The position numbers were made by a program, and so were the translations under genes. From Calendula officinalis (lineage: Eukaryota; Streptophyta; Magnoliopsida; Asterales; Asteraceae): a stretch of DNA of 64,000 nt. Of this stretch, positions 56,001-64,000 are shown piece by piece. Every line of letters starts with the position of its first letter. Positions within the stretch are counted from its first letter, which is position 1. Location: NCBI GenBank assembly GCA_963853835.1, contig OY970834.1, forward strand, positions 25,302,365-25,366,364. Reading direction: 5' to 3'. The notes beneath the pieces are model-generated. The model was not told where the DNA came from. It saw only the letters and a program-made list of their open reading frames with translations, and did not search any database.

Positions 56001-57190
56001 TATATATGGGAAAATTGCAAAGTGAAAAAATTAACAAAAAACATGAGATTGACAGTAGGAAGTGATATAGCTGATATTGAAGAAACCACATCATTTGCAA
56101 ATTGGCTTTTGGATATTGGGGAAGGCAAAATTGGTGGACCAAACGATGGAAATGCAATTATTAATATTCATCATGATCTTCTAATTTCTAAATCTGAAGA
56201 CCCGTTGAGTTCGTTGATTGATTTTGTTTATCCTTCCTTGCTAGAAAAAATATATACTCCTGGCTATTTTCAAGAAAGAGCGATACTTACACCTAAAAAT
56301 TAAGTAGTTAGAGATATTAATGATCGATTTTTATCAATTTTCCCTGGAGAAGCCAAGGAATATTTAAGTTCAGATACCATTTGTCCAGAAGAATTTTTAA
56401 ATGAACAATTTGATGAAAATTTATACTCACCGGATGTGCTTAATGGTATTAAAGTAAGTGGATTGCCAAATCATCAGTTGGTTTTGAAAGTTGGTGTTCC
56501 TGTCATGTTATTAAGAAACATTGACCAGAAAAATGGTTTATGCAATGGTACTAGACTTCAGATTATCGCTATGGGTACCCGTGTTATAGAAGCGGTTGTT
56601 ATATCTGGAAATAATGTTGGATATCGTACTTTTATATCTAGATTATCTTTGACGCCTTCTGACACAAATATTCCGTTTAAGTTTAAAAGACGACAATTTC
56701 CACTATCTATTTGTTTTGCTATGACAATAAATAAAAGTCAAGGACAATCATTGTCAAAAGTTTGTCTGTATTTGAGAGAGCCCGTTTTTTCACACGGTCA
56801 GCTATATGTAGCCTTATCTAGAGTAAGAAGCAGACAAGGACTGAAGATTTTAATAGAAGATAAAGATGGAGATCAAACAAATAAAACATCAAATGTTGTA
56901 TTCAAAGAAGTGTTTAGAAATTTATCTTGATGTTTTAAATATTATATACTTTCTTGAAATTTGTTAATTTTTTTTTCTTTTAGTTGTTATTCTATTTCAA
57001 GAGTATTAATTTAAATTTTTATCTTTCATCATATCTTCAATATAAGACCATTGATGATTGTTTATATAATTTGAACAACATATACTTGAAATGTTTACTA
57101 TACCCTTATTATCTTATACATATTTAACATAGGTTTTCACAGTTCAAATTTTTATTCTATAATACTTACTTTAAACAAATTTAAATACAG

Positions 57191-57218
57191 CCCGTGATTT
57201 TCACGGGTCAGAAACTAG
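57191..57218 (+). terminator. Helitron 3' hairpin and CTAG end
   Basis: CCCGTGA and TCACGGG with a three-base loop, followed eight bases later by CTAG and T. It is the replication-termination signal of Helitrons. Confidence 0.85.
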
Positions 57219-58286
57219 TTATCTAATAAATATTTATTTAGAAAGATATCAAATATTTATTAAATATGTAACTTATAAGAAGTCAAACCTTATTACTAGA
57301 CCATTATCAAATAACTATATCTTAGATTAATATTAATATTAATGAATGATCAAATAGTCGTAGAGGTGCTTGTATAATTCTTTTAACTTTATTTATTTTC
57401 AACAACATAACATATAATTTAAACTACTCTTAAAATAAGATCATTTATTTACCATGATACTTAAACTCATAACAATATTCTCATCATCTAATTTGTTTAG
57501 TTTATGTCTTTTCAATAAGCTTAAAAAGATGTACTTACTCAAACATCTTAAATGAGAATAAACTTAAACAAAAAGCCACCAAATATATCGAAAGAGCCAC
57601 CCCTAGATAGATAAATAAAAAACCCGGTTTTATACACGTATATCTTATGATACTAGGTTAACACCCGTGAAAAATCACGGGCTGCCATTAATTTGATTGA
57701 ATGTAATTTTTTTGTGACATAAAATTTATCATTAATTGCATGATTATTACATATATGATGAGAAAATATATAATGCTTCAAAAACATAAATTATGGAATA
57801 GGAGCTTACAAATTATATACATATGATAAAATGTAAGATTACGTAATAATAAAATGATAAACATAAAATAACAAACAACTTTCAAATAAAACATTACTAA
57901 GTAATTGTTTAACAGTTACGAAACAATTTGATTAACAAAATAATTAAAGTTAAGATAAATTTTACACAATTCATTGACTACAACATATGATGTTTTATTT
58001 GTTAGACCATCATTCTTATCTTTTATTAATATTTTCAAATATAGTATGCTCTTTACTCTAGATAACACTACGATGTTGTTATGGAATAGGAGCTTACAAA
58101 TTATATACTTATGATGTTTTATTTATTTTGATCAATAACATATTCTTTTATAGCCGAAAAATATAGCCCTGGTCCTGGCACCGCCTCAAACCAGGGAGTT
58201 TCGCCATCGACTTAAAATAGTCGTCAATCATCTTCATCAGACGAATACGAGTGCTTGATTTCGTTTCTGCAATTCTAAACCGCTGC
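57219..58286. other. AT-rich spacer with a second Helitron end
   Basis: It contains the inverse Helitron terminus at 57653-57681 and a 35-base direct repeat (ATGGAATAGGAGCTTACAAA at 57793 and 58082). The DUF1664 5' leader begins near 58200. Confidence 0.6.
57653..57681 (-). mobile_element. 3' terminus of another Helitron, opposite orientation
   Basis: On the minus strand it reads CCCGTGA, TTTT, TCACGGG, TGTTAAC, CTAG, then T. The hairpin arms are the same as those at 57191-57207. Its body would extend to the right of 57681; no TC start was recognised, so it may be a fragment. Confidence 0.65.
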
Positions 58287-60440
58287 CATGGCGATGCAAT
58301 CTGGATTAGGGTTTTCTAAAATTATCATCTTAATCGGAGCAGGTTTCTTCTTAGTTGCAAAATCTGTATAATTCCTCTAGTTCATGCCATATATAATATG
58401 TGCGTATACCAAATGCCTTTCGCGCCTAATCAGCTCTCTACGATCATTAGCTTGTGATTTCGATAAAAATAAATATTTACTATTAAATCTTTTTTACGTT
58501 AAAAACCCCTTGTGCGTATGTATGTACATTGAATGGAATGCAATTGAAAATTAATCGACTACACAAATTTGATATTTTGGTTTGCAGGGTACACTAGCAC
58601 ATTGCTTCTTAACAATGGCAAGCTATTGGATGAACTTCAGGTAACCAATTTCCCCCTTTCGATTTTGTATTTAATTTTAAATAGAATTTGAAATGCAAAG
58701 GGTTTAGTGAAAGGATTTGAAAGAAAACAGGGAGATGGTGCCGATGGTGATTATGCAGATGCAGTAGGTACTTACAATATGTCAATATCATAAACAAAAT
58801 ATTATTTATCAAAACATAAAGTCTACAAAATAAGAACCAATCCATTATTTTGACAATAAGAAAAAAATTTACAATTCAAGAAACAAAAACAGGTTCGTCG
58901 GTTAGCAATGGAAGTTCGCCAGCTGGCTTCAGCTCGCCAGATCACCGTTTTGAATGGAGGTTCTAGTGGTATACTATCTTTAATATTTTTGATCATTTTA
59001 TTTATTTCTTGTTGTACAAGTTTCCTATGATAACTTAATCTTAAATTCATGCAGTTAATGTAACATCTCTAGTGGTACCAGCTGCTGCAGTGAGTGCTGC
59101 AGGTTATGGATACATGTGGTGGAAGGTAAAATTGGTTTGGCTTTCTGTTGACTTTCCACCATTGACTGAAACTTTTAAAAGTTGACTTTATTTCTCAAAT
59201 GGTATTTTAGGGTCTTTCATTTTCAGACCTCATGTATGTGTCAAAGCAAAACATGGCAAATGCGGTTTCAAATTTGACAAATAATCTCGAACAAGTTACA
59301 GAAGCTGTCGCTGTAAGTTCATAAATATTATTTTATTTATAAAAATTTCATTTATGTTATGTTATTTTATTTATTTTTTATTTTATGGAATCATGCAGCA
59401 AAGAGGCATTTAACTCGGAGGATAGAGAATGTGGATGTTAAAGTGGATGAGCAATTGGAGATAGCAAAACTAATTAAAGATGATGTACATTTATTTGACG
59501 CAAATATTAAATAAATTTGTGGTAATGCTTGACTTAAATGAAATAACAATGGATTTGTTGAACTCGTGAAACAGGTGGCAGATGTTCTTGATAATGTTTC
59601 CAAAATTGACTTTGACTTGGAATCACTGAATAATAAAATAGCTGGTTTGGTGAGTTTTCTTTTGTTATTTATTTTTGTATTTATTTTTAAGTTTTATGTT
59701 ATTTTTTTAATTTTTTTAAATTGGGCTGCAGAATGGAAAGGTATTGACACTAGAAGAGAAACAGGTAAGACGAATACTATATCTTATACATCTTTAGAAG
59801 ATAAACATTCATGACTATCTTAATTTATTTATTTTAAGTTTATATTTAAGTATATAATTTATCAGCTTTTGAAAACAGGATATGACTAATCTTGGAGTGT
59901 GGTACTTGTGCAACAAAAGTGAGGGAAATATGATATCTGGCAAGGAAAAGGTTGTACCGCTTGCATTCGTTAGCTTCATTTATATATTTTTTAAATAAAT
60001 AAATTTTTTTTACACATTATTTTGGCATTATAATTGGAAACAGGGACAATTTAAGCTTGCGCACAAGTCTTCTAGTGATCATCTCCCATCTGGAAAAAGG
60101 CTCACTGTTAAGGTTTGTCTCTGACTTATAAACAATCCTTTTTATGCAAAAAGCTACATTTTTCATTATGCTCATAAATACACAATTTATATAAAATACC
60201 TTTTTTTAAAATAAAAAATCTGTAGGGGTGGAAGGAAATTGCTGATTTTTTAGATCCAGAGGATGCTAACACAACAATTGGTACCAACCGTATGTTAACC
60301 AGGTAATTACTAATATCACATACTTGCAATCATACACGAAATTTTCTTTCTTTATTTATATTTTATATGCTCCACAAAATGAATTTTGCTCATTATTTTT
60401 TGTGTGAAACAGGAGAAATACAATCAAGTTCAATGTTTAA
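58287..60440 (+). CDS. DUF1664 family protein, 13 exons, one frame break in exon 1
   Basis: Exons: 58287-58342, 58588-58640, 58731-58763, 58893-58968, 59055-59125, 59211-59312, 59404-59484, 59575-59649, 59732-59764, 59879-59950, 60044-60112, 60226-60302, 60413-60440. The product reads MAMQSGLGFSK, a hydrophobic N-terminal segment, VRRLAMEVRQLASARQITVL, LVVPAAAVSAAGYGYMWWKG (a membrane-like segment), GLSFSDLMYVSKQNMANAVS, then long coiled-coil heptads and the C-terminus TRRNTIKFNV. This is the plant DUF1664 family, without established function. Exon 1 has five A at 58317-58321 where four would keep the frame, so one extra base breaks it. Without that base the sum is 825 bases, or 274 residues. 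At exon 7 I used an AG five bases downstream of the first one to keep the frame. Confidence 0.8.
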
Positions 60441-60607
60441 AAGAAAATCGTAAATTTCAGGATTTGTTTGTACATATTTACGTTAGTAGTTTTATCTTTT
60501 ACACAACAAATCGGTAGTCATTTGAACCACAAGTTTTATTTATAAAGCGGGTTTTATTCTCTTACAAAAAGTAACGTTAAAAAACATGATATATTTTGTA
60601 GCAAAAG

Positions 60608-61139
60608 TGATACGAACCCAGCCCATACTAGGCTCGCACCATGCTCATAAGCTCAAGTGTAGAACTCACTCTCAAAAGCTAGCTTGAAGGAGGAGGGGAC
60701 ACTTAGGCTTATAAGCCACCATTTAGTTTTTACTCTAGCCAATGTGGGATCATAACAATACCCCACGCTTTGAAGAACCAACGTCCTCGTTGGTCACGGC
60801 TATGTTGGTCACGGTCGGCACCCTCCTTTCGGGTCCGAGCCACCACTCCACAGGCCACCACTCCGAGCTCGTTGGTCACGGCTATGTTGGTCACGGTTGG
60901 CACCCTCCTTTCGGGTCCAAGCCACCACTCCACAGGCCACCACTCCGAGTGTTGGAACCTCGCAACGTAGGGCTAGCTCTGATACCAATTGATACGAACC
61001 CAGCCCATACTAGGCTCGCACCATGCTCATAAGCTCAAGTGTAGAACTCACTCTCAAAAGCTAGCTTGAAGGAGGAGGGGACACTTAGGCTTATAAGCCA
61101 CCATTTAGTTTTTACTCTAGCCAATGTGGGATCATAACA
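60608..61139 (-). mobile_element. TRIM retrotransposon, 532 bp, TSD AAAAG
   Basis: Direct repeats of 150 bp (60608-60757 and 60990-61139) run, on the minus strand, from TGTTATGATCCC to TTCGTATCA. Two bases inside the upstream one on that strand is TGGTATCAGAGC (60987-60976), the initiator Met tRNA primer site. AAAAG flanks the element at 60603-60607 and 61140-61144. The 232-bp interior has no coding capacity and contains an 82-bp tandem duplication (GTTGGTCACGGCTATGTTGG ... CCACCACTCCGAG). The two terminal repeats look identical, so the insertion is young. Confidence 0.93.
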
Positions 61140-61173
61140 AAAAGTTAGTGCGTAGAAGGCTTGTTATTGATGT

Positions 61174-63535
61174 TCAATGCCATAGCGACTGATTCTGATT
61201 CCCAAATAACGGTAATTCATCTTTCTCATCATCCAATTCCATTCCCACTTTCGATGGACACATTCCATTAAAAAACATCCCTCTGAATTCATACCCTTCG
61301 GTTTTCAACACTTGTTGTGTATCATTTTCCTCTTCATTCAAATTCTTCTCCACAAGTTCCTTCAACATGGATGATCTAAGCAAGAGACTTAAAGCAGAAG
61401 GAGATGGTTCTGAATCTGCTGACATCAGCGTCTTTGTGTCGATGGTTTCTTGGGTTTGTGATGGAATTGGACTGAAAACAAACTGCGGGTCCTCGATGAC
61501 GTGGCGGCTGGTGGTGGTGGGTGGCGGTGGTTGGTCTTGTGAATCTGTTCTTAACCATCTTATGTATGTGCTTAGATCAAAATTTGTTACTGCATTGATT
61601 CCTCGGTATTCTATTGCTGCGATATCGTAAGCATGAGCAGCCTCTTCTTGAGTACCTAAAGATTGTGTTCGGTTTTGGTTATCTTATGTTTTTGAGTAAA
61701 TTACATAAATGGTCCTTTAGGTTTGTACCATATTATATATTTGGTCTTTTAATTTCATAAATTATACCCTTTTTTCTGAAACTTTTGACATGTTTGGTCC
61801 TTTACCTAAACAGACGTTTATTTTTCCCGTCAAGTATGGTCACGTGGGGTAAGTTTTGTCCTTTTTCCCTTTCCAATTTGAAACGCATAAAAACCTGTTT
61901 GTTTGATGGGAAATGTTAACGTTTGTTTAGGTAAATGATCAAACGTGTTAATAGTTTTATAAATAAGGACTATTAGTGTAATTTATGAAAGTAAAGGACT
62001 AAATATGTAATATGGTACAAACTTAAAGGACCATTTGTGAAATTTACTCTTTTTTTTTTTATTTTGTGCGTTTTGTTTATGAAAGGGTAAAATAGGTAAC
62101 TTACTATAAGTGCCAAGGTAGAGATACTTGTTGCCAAACACCCTTCCTATCCGTGCTTCCCATCTTCCGTTATGATGATGCCTGTGGTTGAAAAATAAAC
62201 ATCGATCAAATTGAAAAACAACCCAAAATAGTTATAGGAAAAATTGAAGATTTAGAATGACCTTGCTACCCCTCTGTATTTTGATACCCCTCTTGAAAAA
62301 CCACTGCTTCTCCTGTGAGTGAAGGGCATTTTGGTCATTTTACAATAAATATAGATACATGTATGTTTATGTCCGTACCTTCTTAAGGTGGCCAAATACT
62401 CCTCCTTGGTTGTATTCTCCATTATCTCCAGCTCTTTCTCATAGTCAGTCACCTGAAGCAAACAAAAATGCGTTTAAACTAAGTAAGTCAATATTTGACT
62501 TTCTAAAGTCAAATGAGTTAATGTTTTGATTATTCTTTTTGCTGATTGTGAATACGAACCGGGAAATTTGTGAATGTAGACGTTCCCCAATACTTGATTG
62601 CTGCCAAATCGTATGCTCTTGCCGCAGATTCTTCCTCATCGTATGCCCCTAAAAGCAAAATCCAATGTTCTCATACTTGTACTCTTTTGAGGTTATTCCT
62701 AATAGACAAAATTATAAATAAATTGTACTCAATGTTGATTAATCTTACCAAGGTAAACTGCTTCGTCCAATAGTTGCATCCAATACACAAAACAAAGATA
62801 GCAATTGTATAGTAGAAAAAAGATATTAGTAAGTAAATATGCATTAATATTTCTTATTACAAACGACCATCTTTCCTAACCTTGTTTTCCCTTCTTCTTT
62901 TGTGTCGCGTTCCATGACCCTTTGTCCCACAAGTGGGCCTCGTATCTTCCCGTCCATCTATGTCTACAGATCCAACAATATCCGTAATCTCATTATTTAC
63001 AATAAAAACAATCTTAACCTAAAAAATTTATAAATGGATGTTGATGCACAACTTTTAGAACACTATCACACACCCTATATAAGATACGTTGGATGTGCGC
63101 CAGTGCTATAAAAAGTTCTGAATCAAAGCCCTTTGCACAATATATTTAGAATTATCATTGTTTTCAAAACAAAAAAAAAAGAAAAAAAAAAGAAATAGAA
63201 AATGTCAACTCTTTGGCATTGACTTTCCCTACACATTTATAAATCCCGAACCTGCTGACACCGCGGAACTTTGAACTTCTTTTCACAGTTGTCGGTGTAG
63301 TCGGTGTTGTGGGTGTGGTGGCGATGACACCATTATTAGGCTGATCAACGAGTGGTACTGGTGTTGATGTCTGTTGAAGCTGGTTTTCATCATTAACAGT
63401 CTTTTGATCATTTAACGCTAGCATGGATGGACACCTGCGTCGTCTTTTCACAATTAAACTTGACGCATCGCTTACCATACTAAATGAGTTACGCCTTCTT
63501 AGATTTGTTTCGGATTTTTTAGCGATCAAATCCAT
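61174..63535 (-). CDS. WRINKLED1-like double-AP2 transcription factor, 8 exons
   Basis: Exons on the minus strand: 63535-63252, 62963-62881, 62757-62749 (9 bases), 62648-62560, 62452-62379, 62312-62262, 62181-62105 and 61655-61174. All phases agree, and no break was found. The N-terminus has a basic patch (VKRRRRCPSML) and a Thr-Pro run, then the first AP2 domain (RWTGRYEAHLWDKGSWN, VYLGAYDEEESAARAYDLAA). The linker VTDYEKELEIMENTTKEEYL follows, then the second AP2 (SSGFSRGVSKYRGVARHHHN, RWEARIGRVFGNKYLYLGTY, EEAAHAYDIAAIEYRGINAV). The C-terminus is acidic. The 9-base exon encodes VYL, a hallmark of the WRI/AP2 group. Family members activate fatty-acid and glycolytic genes or cuticle lipid genes in the nucleus; which target set applies here cannot be read from the sequence. 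Confidence 0.93.
61694..62049. mobile_element. Fold-back element in the last WRI-like intron
   Basis: GAGTAAATT and its inverse AATTTACTC mark the ends. Arms of about 75 bases match with few changes (AAATGGTCCTTTA, GTTTGTACCATATTA, TTTCATAAATTA, in both orientations). Length is 356 bp, with no coding content. It lies in the intron 62104-61656. The flanking duplication is unclear because the right flank is a T run. Confidence 0.75.
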
Positions 63536-63601
63536 ACGACAACCTCAATCGAGATTTGTTTTGATATGTGAGGGAGAAGAAAGAAATGTGAAATCATGGT
63601 T

Positions 63602-63612
63602 TTAAATATAGG
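63602..63612 (-). promoter_or_regulatory. Candidate TATA box of the WRI-like gene
   Basis: The minus strand reads CTATATTTAAA about 70 bases before the ATG at 63535, a plausible core-promoter distance. Position is the only support. Confidence 0.35.
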
Positions 63613-64000
63613 ATTTAGATTTTTGGCATTTAGTATATTTAGAGTTATTAAGCAAAATTTAAATGTAAGGAAAAGACATAAAAGGAACGATAATTTCAAG
63701 CCCGTGGTCAGCATAAATACAAAAAACAAATGAGGATGTCAATATGTCATGTTTTTACAAGAGATGATCGAATAATTTCTGTTCGTCAAATTATTAAAAA
63801 GAAACATCGTATTTAATTAATAGTTTAATACCATGACACTGCTCAAATTCATTTGTTTATTTATAAATGTTTATTTTAAGATGCAGGTAATGGCATACAT
63901 GATAACTATTTACTTGGTATACATTACTATAATACACGACCGATCTGTTTTCATAAAAACTTATACTTCGTATTATATTTATACTATTAGTAAGAAGTTT
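63613..64000. other. Upstream spacer
   Basis: AT-rich, presumably the promoter region of the WRI-like gene. Nothing else is recognised. Confidence 0.5.

Larger units (their letters stand above)
42858..56930 (+). pseudogene. Helitron Rep/Pif1-type helicase gene, split by gypsy and broken
   Basis: The N-terminal exons have repeated basic modules (RERRKARKLYLDNKKSKHLS twice, an older third) and then a Cys/His zinc region (FVCVMCHAKFW ... YSMCC). The Helitron-like N domain follows. After the gypsy insertion (44686-53090) come the HUH motif GLPHCHICVFL (about 53980), the two-tyrosine motif IKYLFKYINKG (about 54385-54420) and the helicase: Walker A YGYGGTGKT (55565), Walker B IIWDEAPM (55800), GDFRQILPVV, and the final FAMTINKSQGQS and LYVALSRVRS blocks. 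Introns lie at about 53870-53955 and 55165-55266. In-frame stops: 44121-44123, 53205-53207, 54261-54263, 55731-55733 and 56301-56303, plus a frame shift near 44135. The gene is dead in this copy. Confidence 0.9.
34717..57218 (+). mobile_element. Helitron with both termini, RPA1-like and Rep/helicase genes
   Basis: The 5' end TCTACTACTATAATAAA begins at 34717 after an A. The 3' end is CTAG at 57215-57218 followed by T, and eight bases before it a hairpin (CCCGTGA, TTT, TCACGGG at 57191-57207). These are the standard Helitron termini inserted between A and T. Inside, in order on the plus strand, are an RPA1-like gene and a RepHel gene. Length is about 22.5 kb, of which 8.4 kb is a later gypsy insertion. 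Stops and frame shifts in both genes make it non-autonomous now. The region 38422-42857 is non-coding and repeat-rich. Confidence 0.85.

Noticed and set aside
60742..61032. 96-residue frame in the TRIM
   Set aside because: It arises from the 82-bp tandem duplication; TRIMs have no coding capacity.
61367..61630. 87-residue plus-strand frame
   Set aside because: Antisense of the last exon of the WRI-like gene.

Overview
The window is nuclear DNA from a eudicot plant. It has intron-rich genes with GT-AG splicing, AT-rich spacers, plant-only gene families (DUF1664, WRINKLED-type AP2, plastid fibrillin, BPA1-like RRM) and a dense load of plant transposons. An Asteraceae-like source is a guess from the look of the repeats. 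There is one 200-base N gap at 11665-11864.

Host genes in order. A BPA1-like RRM protein lies at 189-1351 (+, 5' end outside the window). A calreticulin ending in KDEL lies at 3287-5748 (+), without its signal-peptide exon and with two one-base frame breaks. A three-exon single-TM protein lies at 15949-16813 (-). A conserved two-exon protein of unknown function lies at 24152-26312 (+). A 769-residue multi-pass membrane protein is encoded by one exon at 28554-30863 (-). A broken plastid fibrillin lies at 32791-34237 (-). A DUF1664 gene of 13 exons lies at 58287-60440 (+). A WRINKLED1-like double-AP2 transcription factor of 8 exons, one of them 9 bases long, lies at 61174-63535 (-).

Mobile DNA makes up most of the rest, and many elements can be delimited to the base by target-site duplications. 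They are: a tRNA-derived SINE (7135-7306); three Stowaway-type MITEs of one family plus a fourth of another; a deleted Copia element (8106-11664, -) that carries a CACTA-like insertion with a 74-bp tandem array; two PIF/Harbinger-like MITEs; a long-TIR fold-back element; a complete Mutator-like element (20563-24138, 9-bp TSD); a Helitron with both termini (34717-57218); a young Ty3/gypsy chromovirus inside the Helitron (44686-53090, TSD ATAGG); a second Helitron 3' end (57653-57681, -); and a 532-bp TRIM (60608-61139, TSD AAAAG).

The most unusual cargo is in the Mutator-like element. It has a two-exon Ulp1/C48-like protein in which all three catalytic positions appear replaced, only the SWIM and zinc-knuckle end of a transposase, and on the opposite strand a two-exon protein with a B3-like domain. 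The element ends 13 bases before the start codon of the conserved gene at 24152, so it has displaced that gene's promoter. The Helitron encodes an RPA1-like protein and a Rep/Pif1-type helicase whose N-terminal basic module is repeated in tandem exons; nonsense and frame breaks interrupt both.

Several host genes and the gypsy element carry isolated one-base frame breaks. Some may be assembly errors, which should be settled before calling those genes dead.
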